A DNA stretch of 64,000 bases from Takifugu bimaculatus (GCA_004026145.2 CP034993.1:5016465-5080464); one strand, 5' to 3'; shown: positions 39,900 through 52,465, counted from the stretch's first letter. Notes: a model not told the origin generated them from the letters alone. Translations and numbers: made by a program.

Positions 39900-40713
39900 C
39901 AATTTCCCAGTGGGGTGACAGAGGCCTGTCAATAGCTTATAATAGGTTGTAAATGGTTAATAAGTGTCTATGCTAACCCTGATGTAATAAAACATCAGGT
40001 AACATGAGAGTTTAATGGGGAGCAACCAGAGCGATCTCTGATCGCAGCAGCAGAATTGCCTTTTAAAATAATCAAAAGAGGGTGAAATGAGAAGTTTGGG
40101 AAACAAAACATGATGAAAAATATTCCTATTCAATCACATATAAGAGAAATAATCATTTTATTCCAAAAATGCTGCAATAACACACAAAATGTAACCATCT
40201 GTCTTTTTGTTGTGTTCAGCGTCAGGGTCAGTTTAAGGCCACGGAGTGCACGGGTCATGTTTCCGCTCATCCAGCAGGAAACAGCAGTGGTCATAACATC
40301 TTTAGAAATACATCTAAAAAACATTTATTCACACTAAATTACGAATAAAAAACGGCAGTCTTTAAAATGGAACATGGCCAAATTGGGCAAAAACATATTT
40401 CACATATTCTTTTGAAAGATGCTCCTGTTACACCATACTATTGAGGGCGTCACCAGGCGGATCACAGAGAAAACAGAGCAAGTTAACGCTAACTAGCCTG
40501 ACAACAGTGCGCAAAAACAGTACCAAATATCTCCAAATCATCTGATTTGAACAGACTGGCTCAACCAGAACCAGAACCAAAACCAGAACCAGAACCACTG
40601 ACACACTAGATCACTTGTTCTGGACAGCTGCCTGCTCTCCAATTCAGTACACAGCAGTGACTGAGCGCATGTGCACAGACCAGCTTCTACTTCACACACT
40701 CTTTCTCCAACAT

Positions 40714-40718
40714 GCCCC

Positions 40719-40749
<31 letters not shown>

Positions 40750-40753
40750 ACAT
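40714..40753. repeat. Poly-C (about 20) joined to (CA)n
   Basis: An uninterrupted cytosine run followed directly by about nine CA units. Length calls in such tracts are prone to sequencing error. Confidence 0.93.
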
Positions 40754-43266
40754 ACAGACATACACAAACAAGGCTTTATAACATGTTTGTTAAATGCAAT
40801 AAATGGTGTAACAACAGCTTTAATCCTGGCAGCTCCAACTGTCAGCAGAAGGAAAGTTGGAGCATCAGGTTTATTAGTGACATCAATCAAACCCAGCAGT
40901 TTCCAGACAGATTGTGAATGAGTGGAACTCCTCCACAACGTGTGTCTCCTGCGCATCCACCGCTCCAAGTTCTTCAGCCCCTCCTGGAGACAGAAGGCAG
41001 GAATGTCACATCTATTACAAGTCCTGTTGTCCTCATCTCTGGGACAAAAGCAGCCACCCAATTAACCTTTCAGCTGAAGACAGCTGCGTGCACTGACACA
41101 CCACATCTCAAACGAGGTTTGGTCTGAAAGCGGTCGGCTCTGTGCTTTCATTTGATTCCACTTTATCTCCTGCAACCATTTCTGCTGCAGGATTCTTAAA
41201 GAAATTGTTCTTGTCTGCTTTGATAATGCATGTCAGCCAACAGAGTATTTCCTTTCAGTGTGCAAAAGTCAGTTCATACTGGTCATCTATGTGAAAGAAA
41301 ACATTTTCTTCAGGACTTATTATTGTGGAATCTCCTCAAGTAATAAATTGAGATGATTAGGAATCAATGGAAGAAGGAATACTGACCGTCAGGAAGACAG
41401 ACAAGCAGTGAAGGGCTGAGTGACTGAGTGAATAAAGGATTAATTTAGGTGAACCTTCTCAGAGATGCAATTATGTAACGCTACGTATGTTTCACTATTT
41501 ACAATGGCTATAGAAGCCTGGATGGAACCGTAGGGGGTCAAAATAGCCGAAGGTGCTGTTGCAAGTCTGTCAGGATACAGGAAATGAACAAGAGCTCTGA
41601 GGGGTGACAGCTGTTCAGGTCAACATGGGAGTATTTAGTGTTCAGAGAGGAGAAAGCAGACGTGTGCGGCTCAACATGCTGCCTGCTGTTTGTATCCTCT
41701 TGTCATTACTGAAACCTGCAGGTTAGCAGCCAGGATCAATTATGCTTTATCTAAACCAGCCCGTGAAATTGGCGCCTCCACGCTGGAGCCTCTGTTGTCA
41801 GCCATAAACAGCACCCAGAGCTGTTTGGACTTGCACTAACAGGAAGATCATTAAGTGAAGATTGTATTCTGCTGGCTGACTTTCAAAGAAATTGAATTAT
41901 GAAAGAAAATGGGAGGAGGAGGCCTGCTGGCACTCCTGTGAGCAGCACATCAGCGGCTGAGCCTGTTTTCGCAGCTGAAGTCCAGACAAGGTTCCCTTCA
42001 CTCCTCTTGCTTTTTCCGTAACGGTTAATGGGTGCACCCAATCTCCTCCTCGGCCCAGATTTCCCCAAGACATGACATCACTGCAAGATTTTAGCAGCAA
42101 CTGTAACCTGTTTTCACAAAAACAAGGGTTGATTGTTATTTTTCCTCTTTTCTTGCAATCACGTCCTGTCCAGAAGCCTTAAAATGGCACATGTCTCCAT
42201 CTGAGCTGTCATAGGATTTCAGCATCGGACAAAAAAGGTCTAATTTTATACATGTATAAAAATAACTTATATGCAACCAGTGCTTTTTATGGGTCAAATA
42301 AGGTCAAAGTTATAGAATTTTTTCTGAATAAAATGAGGAATGCTGAATTAGGTCTTAAATATTCAACATTAGCTAGCTTTGCCAGTTTAATGGATGAGGC
42401 GTAGGGTTTATTACAGGGTGGACATGCTGCTAGTTGGAAGTAGGAATGAAGGTCCGAGCTCAGCCTGCCATCCTGAACATCAACAATCGGGATCAGCATT
42501 CATTGAAAATCACAAGAGAAATGCAATATTATCTGACTTTATTTACTAAAAACAGTCTTTCCATCATCTGTGACATCTCTGAGACCTCGGGAAGCTCAGA
42601 GATGTCCTCCTCATGTTCAACAGGAAAGAGCTTTTGCAGTCACTCCTGCTGGAACACTTTATTGGGCCTGCAGCTTCCCTCCCTGGCCTGTTACACCTGG
42701 ACTTTGCTCCAGTGTTGTGAGGTTTGAGACCAATGTTGTCCCACCCCCAGTGACTCGGCTTAATGGGCCACACGAGCAGAACTATGATGTCAACCAGAAA
42801 CATGCCCACAAGAACCTGGAAGAATGACAATTCTATTTCTTCTTCTATTTCAATTCTATCTATTTCTGACAACAATGAAATTGGGAGTTCACATGCCATC
42901 ATATGGGTTTTGGTGCAAAGGCGAGACTTCATCCAAATGCTGTTAAATTTAGACGGGTAAGGGAAGCAGCCTAATGAAAGTTCACCTTTTAAATGTTCCA
43001 GTATGAGGGAAACACATGAAAAGTAATATTTTTCAATCAGTTGTGATGATAAAAGTGCTTAGAGGTGAGACCCAAAACCAGTGTGATTCCTGGCAGACTG
43101 GAGTGAAGCATCTGAATGGTGCTGGACTGCTGGTTGGTCACATGTGGGAGCCAGCAGATGGTTTTAGCCAGGAGCAAGACAAGCTGGCCCTGCTACACAG
43201 CACAGAGCAGGAAGCACAGCCAGCTACACCACGCTACTGCAGCTTAGCATGTCCTCATGAGTCTGG

Positions 43267-43268
<2 letters not shown>

Positions 43269-43310
<42 letters not shown>
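43269..43310. repeat. (GT)n microsatellite
   Basis: Twenty-one perfect GT units. Confidence 0.96.
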
Positions 43311-43312
<2 letters not shown>

Positions 43313-43796
43313 CTGCTGCCTCTTTTGCCCATGCGTCTATGATAATATAATACGATATGAGTGTCTGCTGGATATCTGCTCTGTGTGTTTACTCTTCTAC
43401 ACACTTTAAACAAAGTGCAGCCAGTTATGATCCAAATCAGCCACCTACTGAGGACCACAGTAAATCCCATAGTGGAAATCAGACAGCGGTGCTTATCCAA
43501 CATATAACAGGTCCACCTGTAGAAGTTGGGTCCTCATACAAGATCAAGTTCAAGCTGGATTATTTCTGAGGGTTGGGACTGAAACCAGTGGCCTTGCTGT
43601 CAGTGCTGCACCTGTTGCTCAAGCAGGAGGCACCATCATAAACCACAATCATTGCCAAGGTGGATTTCAGAGTTTGGTTACAACAGCTAATAGGTCCTCC
43701 TTCCTGTGGTGCTGTAGTTGTTAGAGGTGTCTGTGAGAGCAGGGTAGACCGTGACTGACTGCCCTGCATTTAGCGCCTGTGTTTAATTGGGTCCAT

Positions 43797-43829
<33 letters not shown>

Positions 43830-43838
43830 TACCGTCTT

Positions 43839-44788
43839 ATTCAGATTCAGATTCAGATTCAGGTCCTTTATTGTCCCACACGGGGAAATTTACAGTGCCA
43901 CAACAGCAAGAGCACGCAGAGAAAAATAAGATAAAATCGAATAGAATAGAATTTGGAATATACAAAGAGGATGTATATTTACAATAATCCAGATAAATGG
44001 ATACTCGGCCTCTGTATACCTGTACATAGTACAGAGGGTGAATACAATATACATATCAGAATATATAATATTCAGATTGTGTTAGCGGGTGTTATGTTTA
44101 TTGTGCAGTCTGACAGCAGCTGGCAGGAAAGATCTGCGATACCTCTCCTTCACACAGCGAGGGTGGAGCAGCCGCTCACTGAAGGAGCTGCCCAGTGCTG
44201 TCAGGGTGTCCTGTAGGGGGTGGGACGTGTTGTTCAACATGGATGACAGCTTAGCCATCATCCTTCCGTTTCCCACCACCTCCACCGAGTCCAGGGGACA
44301 TCCCAGGACAGAGCTGGCCCTCCTCACCAGTCTGTCCATCCTCTTCCTGTCCCTGTCCGTGATGCTGCTGGACCAGCAGACAAGCCCATAGAAGATGGCT
44401 GATCCCACCACAGAGTCATAGGAAGTCCTCAGTAGTGGTCCCTGCACTCCAAAAGACCTCAGCTCCCTGAGCAGGAACAGTCTGCTATTGCCCTTCTTGA
44501 CAAGGGCATCTCTGTTGTGTGTCCAGTCCAGGTTATTGTTTAGGTGAACACCCAGGTACTTGTACGACTCCACCATGTCAACATCCATTCCCAGGATGTT
44601 CACTGGTGCAGGCGGGGGGTTGTTACGCCTGCGGAAATCCACCACCAGCTCCTTGGTTTTGCCAGCGTTGATCTAGAGGTTGTTCCGCAGGCTCCAGTCC
44701 ACAAAGTCCTGAATAAGTCCTCTGTACTCTGTATCGTCCCCATCAGCGATGAGGCCAACAGCAGCAGAGTCGTCAGAGAACAGAGAAC
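43839..44788 (-). mobile_element. Rex1/Babar-like LINE, 5'-truncated, nested in L2
   Basis: The 3' end on the minus strand is a (GAATCT)n tail (43842-43861). The coding part runs upstream to the reverse transcriptase catalytic region at about 44780, where the element is cut off. It belongs to the same broad group as the sense copy at 26670, judging by the hexamer tail and C-terminal domain. It splits an L2 3' end and is therefore the younger insertion. Confidence 0.8.
44082..44785 (-). pseudogene. LINE reverse transcriptase C-terminal part
   Basis: The minus-strand reading starts at an F-DD catalytic-type motif (SDDSAAVGLIADGDDTEY), then FVDWSLRNNL, a stop in place of the next codon (near 44674), INAGKTKELVVDFRRRNN, YKYLGVHLNNNLDW, LFLLRELRSF, CWSSSITDRDRKRMDRLVRR and a C-terminal RYRRSFLPAAVRLHN. 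The catalytic palm upstream of the DD motif is missing. From 44645 to 44082 the frame is open for 187 codons, so the copy is young. It cannot make an active enzyme. Confidence 0.8.
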
Positions 44789-44929
44789 AATCAAAATTGT
44801 TTCAAGGCACTTTCCAGAATCCCAGGGCCAACAGTGGCAAGGAAAAACTCCCCTTTAACAGGAAGAAACCTTGAGCAGGACCAGGCTCATGTAGGGGGAC
44901 CCTCCTGCTGATGGCCGGCTGGGTAAAGA

Positions 44930-45033
44930 GAGAGGAGAGGAGAGGAGAGGAGAGGAGAGGAGAGGAGAGGAGAGGAGAGGAGAGGAGAGGAGAGGAGAGG
45001 AGAGGAGAGGAGAGGAGAGGAGAGGAGAGGAGA
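44930..45033. repeat. (GGAGA)n pentanucleotide expansion
   Basis: About 20 near-perfect units at the same point of the L2 3' end as in the 39.8- and 55.9-kb copies. Confidence 0.96.
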
Positions 45034-45035
45034 TG

Positions 45036-47645
45036 CTGGAGCAGTCTGGGCGATGTTCTCTGTGCTGCTCCATCAGCTACACCGCACACACGTGACATGT
45101 GCGAATGAGGAGACTTCACAGACGACCTTCCAAATGCTCCTCTTTGGACCCGGAACCCACCAGCTCCAGGCAGAAAAGGCCCCGAACTCTCAGAGGGTCC
45201 TGCAGCTTCTGAGGACCCTCAGCACAACAAACAGGATGAGATATGACAGCGAGTGACGTCGCAGATGTATTCTTATTTTCTGAAGTGGCAACAACAACAA
45301 GCCAAACTGATATTAGCACGTTGTCCTCTGTCAAAATAGGAAGCAACATCTCATTCCAAAACATTCCCTGGGAATATGTTTTGATGTTAAATGCTGCTTG
45401 ACAATCATTTTCACGGATTTTTTATCATTTCTGCTTTCATTTCTTCAGAGATGATGTCTGGGCTGAACTGAAGCCTTATGGGAGTTCTGCTCCCTGATGT
45501 TTGTCTGCAGACATCAGTGGGTGTCAATTTAGAAGAATCTGTTGTCTGAATGTGTATTTTTGTGTGTTTCTGCTTACTTTCCTGGAGAGGTTTGACAGCA
45601 TATTCCCCAAGATGCCTCCTCCTCCTCCTCCTCCTCCCTCCTTACCTGTCCTTCCATCCTTCATTTGTGCCTCCACATTTGGCCATTTTCTCCTTCCGCC
45701 TTTCCAGGGCTACGTTGCTGCTGTCATCCTCCTCCTCCTCCTCATCTGTCGCTCTCTCTCTCTCTCTCTCTGTGCCTCAGATTGTCTTTCTCAGCAAGCA
45801 CAGACGACCCAACACTCCTCATCTTCTGAGTTTGGTTTTCTTTGACAGTTGCATGCAGGGCATCACAGCTCTGTCTTTCTCAGGCGGTGCTTGTGTGCAC
45901 CCCGGCCACATGCACACATGCACATGGGACTGACGTCTCAAAGAGAATCTATTTCAGTTTTAGCATCCCAGTGGAAAAAAAGAACAAACACAAACCAAAA
46001 ATGAGACTCATTAGAGTCAGCGTTATGAGCACTAACGTTATCAGCTAACCAACATGGCCAACACATTCACACATGTAGCTGTTGGAGAGGAAGAACTGTT
46101 AGGTGCTCGTTTATTAGGAGTGATGAAAATGAGAGGAGTAACCTGCTTTGTGTGGCTGTTAAAGCACTCTCGAGGCACAATCAGGTACGTTTCATCCACG
46201 GCACTCATTTGGACGGCAGCAGATTTATCTTCCTAAAACATCCGCCTGATAGTTCATTTGGTCGTGCACGTCTATTTACAGAGCTGTCAAGCACAAGATG
46301 GATAAATAAAAGATGGCTTTGTTGACAGGCCACAATGAGACAGGCCAAGCCAAATTGCTATGGAAACATGGAGCTGGGTCTGCCATTTTGGTGGCAGCAG
46401 ATGCTGGATGAGCTCATCACCATTTAAGAAAGAAGCTGCTGTTGGTTGTTGCTATGTGAGAGCTGACACCTCCATTTACTGATGATCTGTACATTCACAT
46501 ACATTCTCATCTTGTTTCTTATTTCACAAGTGTGTTTGTCTGTGTCTGGATGTGTATGTTGGTGTTGGTGTTGGTGTGCGGGTGCGGGTGCTGGATGGTC
46601 CTCACAGACTGAACATCAGGGTCTGATATATGAAGAAGTCTCTTTGATGTCAGTCATCGAAACATCTTGTGCTGATCAAAGGGTCTGGTTTTGAGTGCAC
46701 ATACTCTCCATGGACATCTGTAATTGTCGTCTAGTGTTCGGGTTTTTGGTGGACACGGGTGCTATCGCCAACAGAGGTCTCAGAAGAATCAAGATGAATC
46801 AGCGCAGTTGTTTCATCCAGGAAGGCATTTCAACAAAGCCACTTTGACTTGTTGTGATTTAGCGCTTGTGCTTCTTCTTGCGTTCATGAGGCAGATATGT
46901 TTGTCCTCCCAGCTACTATTGATACATCACAACTTAAACAACTATTCTTTCTGTCTTTTATTCTTCCATGAACAATTTTGAAGATATTTCTCTGTTCTTG
47001 TGAGGATGAGGAAGACCTTCTTCCCACTACCAAATGTTGTTCTTCAGCATTTGAAGCCACCCGTGCTCATTCTCCTTGAAGGCCGACTCCCTTGTGACTC
47101 TCACCTTCTGCCTACACCCCTGTGTGTCCAGGTCCCAGATAGCATCGTGGCTCTGCCATGTGTGGTGCTGGAACTGCTGAATGTGAGAGACCCTCAAACA
47201 CCCGTTGTGTATTAACGCAGCTGCATCAGTACACATTGTTCTTGTAGAGAAGCAAGCATATGAATTGATACAGGTCCTGTTTTAACAGTGACCACTGTTA
47301 TTTAAGTGAAGTCAGGTCACAAGTGGCGACCTAAGATAGTTTCCTTAAAAGGAACTCTTCATTAACCCAGCAGAGAGGGTTGACTCACTGATTTTAATGG
47401 AAACATTTATTTACCAATTAAATGTGTAACTATCGCTCCACCAGTGACGTACAGGTATGACACGCAGCTCTGGCACATTTGAAATGATGGCACACGTTAA
47501 TAAATGAAAGGCTGCTCGGCAGCCCACAGTGCGCCATGGGTAGTGGCTGAGAGCAGGAAGTTTAATTGAAAAATGATCAAGCATTTGTGTTTGGCTGTGC
47601 TTTCATGTTGTGCACGTGCACATTCAATCACCTTCCCATGGATGA

Positions 47646-47687
<42 letters not shown>

Positions 47688-49351
47688 AGTAGGTGAAATA
47701 CTGAAGTAAATTCCAAGGAGCTCGGTAGCGTGATGAGGAGGAATACATCGATAAGCAGATATGTGCAGCACTGTCAGACGAGCGCACAGAGGGGAGAGAG
47801 GTGGGGTGGGGGGTAGACTCAGGTGCACGGAGAAGACAATGGAGGACAACTTTCACTTATTTGTGTCCTTTTTTTCAACACGTCCAACACAAGAAGGTGA
47901 CTGGGACAACGAGGTGCTGAATACAGAGGAAAAGGCTTCTGAAGTGCATGTGTGACTCTGGAGATTGAGTGTGCACATGAGGTGGGGAGGGCCGCCCCAG
48001 AGGTGCAGGTGAATCCACCAGATTCTCCACACAGTTGTGTCAAATCACCAGTTGGTTACTGGTTGTGACTTCTTGACAGAAGCTGAATCAGCGTCGCTCC
48101 TGTTGTCAGCTGGGCAAAGATGGCAGAGTGACTCTGAGGGCTTCCACCAGCACTAAGCAATTCAGATATAAAGACATAAACATCTGCATTTCAATTCAGA
48201 GCCACGGCGTTGGAGTGGCCCGCTGAGAGACCACCCTTGATGGAAATGCATGATGATCGCTGGTGTTGAGTCAGAGTCTGACTCATGACTTTAATCCACC
48301 ACATCATCATTCTTTATTCACACTCCACTCACAAGTAACCATGACAATAATATGGACAGGTGAGGCTAATCACCTGTTTAACACCTGTCACCAGGGGTCT
48401 TCTTTGGCTATTTGTTGAAACAAAAGCTACAAAAGGCTGCAGTCATGTGGTCCACCTGTGTCACTTCCTGTCTGTTTGGAAAACTGATGGTTCAGGGTTG
48501 TTTTTGGTGTTCCGCCTGTGTCGTCCTCCCTCCTGCTTTAACACCTTCTATGGTGTCAAAGTGGGCCAAGCGCCTTCTTCTCTTTGTGTGGCTCCATCTT
48601 TATTTTATTGCAGCTTTGATTGTAGCCGTCTTTGACCTCACTTCCTGTGACGGCTTTCCTTTCTATGACTGCCACTTTTTCATCCCCCATCCTTCCCTTT
48701 CTCACCTTGTCATATACTCCCACACTCTTCTTCCTGTCGGCTTCTATCACTCTGTGTTTCCCAGCTCTCCGGGGCTGCAGCCTGCCTCTATGCTAATAAT
48801 ATTTCTGTGCTGAGAAAGGAAAGCTGCTTAAGCATTCACACACGAGCAGCTGCTATGACGCACACACACGCCTTCAAGAGCACTTCTCAGGTCAGATGAT
48901 TTCAACTGGAATCATGGTGTCTTGTTTCATAGTTAAAATCACAACAACTTGGACAGCAGTGATTTCACAGCATTGCCAGGAATCAAACCTCATTAACCCT
49001 GAGACCTGAGAGTCAGGAGGAGCTGTGCTGCAGCCCACTAGAAACCAGAGAGGAGGGAAGGTTTTAGACTTAGATGTTTAACCACTTCAGTGACACTTGG
49101 AAAATCTCCCAGCTGCCAAGTGGTGCGATGGTGTGTGTCAACGTCAGTTCCTTCATATGTGTGTTCACATGTTGACTCGGAATCTATGAGCAGAGATGTG
49201 CCTTATATTCATCTGCACACATCTATGTTTGAGCACCTGGATATACTGCATGCGTGATGCGTGCGTGCGTGTGTATACACTTCCCTAGTGATCGACGTTA
49301 GCTCAGCCTAACATGCAAATGTGCAACAGCTGCACATGTTTGTGCACAGCA
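45036..49351. other. Non-coding stretch
   Basis: No exon, RNA gene or larger mobile element was recognised. Minor repeats: (CCT)n at 45616-45642 and 45726-45745, (CT)n at 45753-45771, ggtgtt/gggtgc units at 46558-46590, and the GT tract at 47650. Confidence 0.55.
47650..47684. repeat. (TG)n microsatellite
   Basis: About 17 TG units. Confidence 0.95.
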
Positions 49352-49719
49352 AATCAAATCAAATCAATCTTTATTTATATAGTGTCTTATACAGTCAAAA
49401 TTGTTCAAGGCGCTTTCCAGAATCCCAGGACCTATGCTTGATGAGGAGGAGGAGGAAAGGAGAGGAGAGGAAACCATGACCCAGTGGGGTGACAGAAGCC
49501 TGTCAGGTGACCATGTTTCCAGACCCCAGGAGCCTTGGCCTATAACAGCATAGCTAAGATGTGACCTAACGATTAGACGACCCGCTAAGTATGATAATTT
49601 GTCAGTCTATAATAGTAACTGAAACTAGAGAATTAGTAACAATAAGCTTTTTCAAAGAGGTAGGTTTTAAGTCTGATCTAAAAGTAGCGATGGAGTCAGC
49701 CTCCCGTACCTCGACAGGG

Positions 49720-51023
49720 AGCTAGTTCCATAGCAGGGGGGCATGGTAGCTAAATGCTCGGGCCCCCATTCTACTCCTAGAAACTCTGGGAACCACAAAT
49801 AGACCAGCATTCTGAGAGCGGAGCGGTCTATTGGGCTGGTAAGGTATCACTAGCTGCTCCAGGTAGGATGGAGCGAGGCCTCTGAGGACCTTGTAGGTCA
49901 AAAGAAGGGTTTTAAAAATCATTCTAAATTTAACAGGTAGCCAATGAAGCGACGCCATTACAGGAGTTATGTGATCTCTTTTGTCAATACCTGTCAGAAC
50001 TCAGGCTGCAGCATTTTGGATCAACTGGAGGCTTCTTAAAGAGTTGTTTGGACACCTTGATAATAAAGAATTACAATAGTCCAGCCTAGAAGTAACAAAA
50101 GCATGAATTAACTTTTCAGCATCATGCCGCGTCAGTAGCTTCCTATCTTTGTGATGTTCCTCAGGTGAAAAAAGGCACTTCTAGAGATTAATTTAATGTG
50201 TTGAAGGAGAGATTTTGATCAAAAGTTACTCCTAGATTCCTCACAGAGAGACTAGATGCTAAGGAGAGACCATCTAGAGTGATCATGTGATCTAATCTAT
50301 CCCATCTAGAGGTTCAGGACCAAACACCATGACCTCAGTTTTTTTCTGGGTTAAGGAGGAGGAAATTTGAAGACATCCAGGACTTTATGTCTTTAAGACA
50401 GGTCTGGAGCATTACTAACTTCTCTGTCTCCTCTGGTTTCATGGATAAATAAAGCTCAGTGTCATCAGCATAATGAAAATGTATCCCATGCTGCCGAATA
50501 ATGTTCCCTAAGGGAAGCATGTACAAGGTGAAGAGGATTGGTCCAAGTACAGAACCTTGAGGAACTCCATGGCTAACCCCACTGTATGAGGGAACACCAT
50601 GGACATGAGCAAACTGGTATCTATCAGATAAACATGATCTAAACCAGTCTAGTGCTGTCCCTTTAATGCCAATCACATGTTCCAGTCTATGTAACAGGAT
50701 GCTGTGATCAACTGTATCAAAAGCAGCACTGAGATCCAGCAGAACCAGCATAGAGATCAGTCCATGATCTGAAGCTATGAGAAGATCATTAATAACTTTA
50801 AGAAGTGTTGTTTCTGTGATTTGATGAGCTCTAAAGCCTGACTGAAACATCTCAAACAGGCTGTTTCTCTGCAGGTGCTCCAGTAACTGAGTCACCACAA
50901 CCTTTAGAATTTTAGAGATAAAAGGAAGGTTGGATATCGGCTGATAGTTTGCTAACACATCAGGATCCAGTGATGGTGTTTTAAGCAATGGCTTAATCAC
51001 TGCCACCTTGTAGGACCGGGGTA
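49720..51023 (-). pseudogene. L2 LINE reverse transcriptase and C-terminal domain
   Basis: The open frame at 51006-50335 shows RT motifs in order: AVIKPLLKTPSLDP, NYQPISNLPF, FQSGFRAHQ-TETTLL, LLDLSAAFDTVDHSILL, SHGVPQGSVLGPILFTLYML, YADDTELYL and DIKSWMSSNFLLLNPEK. The catalytic Asp of AFDTVD and the YADD pair are present. An extra A in an A7 run near 50340 shifts the frame to a stop; the next frame continues with the expected TEVMVFGPE. A C-terminal piece at 49958-49722 has SLHWLPVKFRMIFKTLLLTY, LAPSYL and the ending ARAFSYHAPLLWN. RT copies LINE RNA into DNA at the nicked target. This copy is broken but recent. Confidence 0.88.
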
Positions 51024-51032
51024 CATGTGTGC

Positions 51033-51533
51033 TGACAAGCTACCTTCAGAGGGACCAGAAAGTTTACCATCTTTGATCAGGTCAAGACGGTAACGCTCTA
51101 AACTCTGTTGCTCCTGCTTCAATTTAGCCTCATGTAACTGAACCTTCAGCTTTAGCTTCTCAAGTTCAAAAGCGTACTCCTTAGCCCGTGCCTCCTTCTC
51201 CACTGCCTGCTGATGCTGTAATACTAGCAGTTCCTTCTGCTGCTGCTCAAAAGTTAAAGCTCCAAACCCCTCAACCTGAGAAACCCGTTTATGAGGTTCC
51301 AGAGACCTACCCACTACTGGAGGCATGATGTCAAAGCTCAACTCCTCTACTTGAGCCAAAACCTTCTGCTGCACCAGGTTTGCCTTTAAAGTAGACAATA
51401 TGGTGTCTTTACGTGATGGCCTAGGGCACTCCACATCAAAATGCTCTGCAACTTTTAACAGTTCTTTCTTGAGAGTCTTTAATAACTCCCAATTTGGATT
51501 CCGCAAGAACTCATCTACTGTAGTCATGTCCAC
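51033..51533 (-). pseudogene. gag-like N-terminal fragment of the LTR element
   Basis: About 166 codons from ATG at 51533: MTTVDEFLRNPNWELLKTLK, then ELLKVAEHFDVECPRPSRK and LKANLVQQKVL, a short helical start domain common to gag proteins of fish Gypsy elements. A long, strongly charged coiled-coil-like stretch rich in Gln, Glu and Lys follows (about residues 95-155, FEQQQKELLVLQHQQAVEKE onwards). No nucleocapsid zinc knuckle is reached before the frame enters the LINE. It would form part of a particle shell. The start is the first ATG of the frame. The truncated product is not expected to assemble. Confidence 0.7.
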
Positions 51534-52172
51534 AACACTAATGCTAGTACACTGAATTTCTCAAACCATACAAACTTACCAAACCAAAATCCAAGTCTAG
51601 CACGCTAACCAACAACAGTTGTGCCCGGCGTAAAGGCAATTAAGCACCTTCAAAAACCAGCACAACAAGCTAGTCAACCTGGTGTGCACACAGCAGTCAC
51701 ATGTGGAGCAACTTTCCCCTAGCTACCTACCTAACCAGGGAGCTAACTAGCTAACTCAACCCCTAGACTTCATGCAAAAGTGGTGGCGGGAAGATTAAAC
51801 ACAAAGCCCAGTGACTCGGTTAAGCGACCAGCACGCTGGCAGCCCACCTTAACAGCCCTGGAAGTGTCCCCGAGACAAATGCTCTAACCACACTAGTGCA
51901 TCAAAATAACAAACTAAAACAACAAACAGGTCTAGTCACACAGACCACCTTAGACCTACTGGGAAAGGAATCTCCAACACCTAGTGCCTGCCCTGAAGCA
52001 CACCAGGCCAAAAACTCCTAAAACCATAAGTGGACAAAGCACTAAAGCTCTCTAACTGGGTAACCCAACCATCAACCACTGTATGCTAAACTCCCTCCAA
52101 CAGTTATGTTTAACCTGGAAAATATCAACTGACAAAAAAACCCTAACAACCATTTCTTCAAGAATTTTCAAA

Positions 52173-52190
52173 ATCCCGGACGAGCTCCCA
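52173..52190 (-). other. Primer binding site of the LTR element
   Basis: The minus strand has TGGGAGCTCGTCCGGGAT two bases after the LTR end. It differs at one base from the 18-nt site complementary to tRNA-Pro that is used by several retroelements. The position directly after an LTR ending in TAACA supports the call. Confidence 0.75.
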
Positions 52191-52192
52191 TT

Positions 52193-52462
52193 TGTTACAA
52201 CTTGGCTCAAAGTTATAACAAAAAAGAGGGAATCAGCACACAGAAAGATCAAATCATCTAAATAGTTTATTGAGAAACCCAAACCAAAATGATGAGACAG
52301 CCATGCAGTATGGTGGCAGCAGCCCAGCCAGAGAGAGAGACAAAGGAGAACCGCCCCTTTTATGACCTCTGGCTCCTCCCAGCTCGCAGGTGAAACCAGT
52401 CTCACTGACGACCCACCCAGTCCCTGGGTAAACAAAACAAAACACATGGGCGGGCCGTCACA
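52193..52462 (-). repeat. 5' LTR of the inserted retroelement
   Basis: A 270-bp unit starting TGTGACGG and ending GTAACA on the minus strand. Internal signals are a TATA-like ATAAAAGG (about 52357-52364) and a polyadenylation signal AATAAA (52266-52271), spaced as in a U3-R-U5 layout. No partner LTR is present. Confidence 0.8.
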
Positions 52463-52465
52463 CCT

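Larger units (their letters stand above)
39534..39935 (-). mobile_element. L2-type LINE 3' end with two microsatellite expansions
   Basis: Reading the plus strand: an (ATCA)n tail (39534-39632); the terminal block aatctttatttatatagtgc; a body containing caacagtggcaaggaaaaac, taacaggaagaaaccttgag and gatggccggctgggtagag; a (GGAGA)n expansion (39813-39899); and cagtggggtgacagaggcct. The order matches the 3' end of the larger L2 LINE at 49352 and the copies at 43.8 and 55.6 kb. No coding part remains. Confidence 0.85.
39936..43799. other. Non-coding stretch
   Basis: No coding exon, RNA gene or larger transposon was recognised. The only repeats are the C-run/CA tract at 40714 and the GT tract at 43269. 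Confidence 0.55.
43800..45035 (-). mobile_element. L2-type LINE 3' end, split by a nested LINE
   Basis: The outer element is in two pieces. 43800-43838 has the tail and terminal block (aaatcaaatcaatctttatt, tatataccgtcttat). 44789-45035 resumes with acaatcaaaattgtttcaag, the ggcaaggaaaaactcccctt body, the gatggccggctgggtaaag segment and a (GGAGA)n expansion. In uninterrupted copies gtcttat and acaatcaaaa are adjacent, so the intervening 950 bp were inserted later. Confidence 0.85.
51030..52462 (-). mobile_element. Truncated LTR retroelement (5' LTR, PBS, partial gag) inside the L2 LINE
   Basis: On the minus strand the insert begins with a 270-bp LTR (52462-52193), then a primer binding site (52190-52173), about 640 bp of leader, and a gag-like frame (51533 to about 51033) that runs straight into LINE sequence. 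Protease, RT, integrase and the 3' LTR are absent. The flanking LINE coding parts are otherwise contiguous, so the element either inserted in this shortened form or lost its 3' portion exactly up to the target site. Ty3/Gypsy is the likeliest superfamily given the gag and LTR style. Confidence 0.8.
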
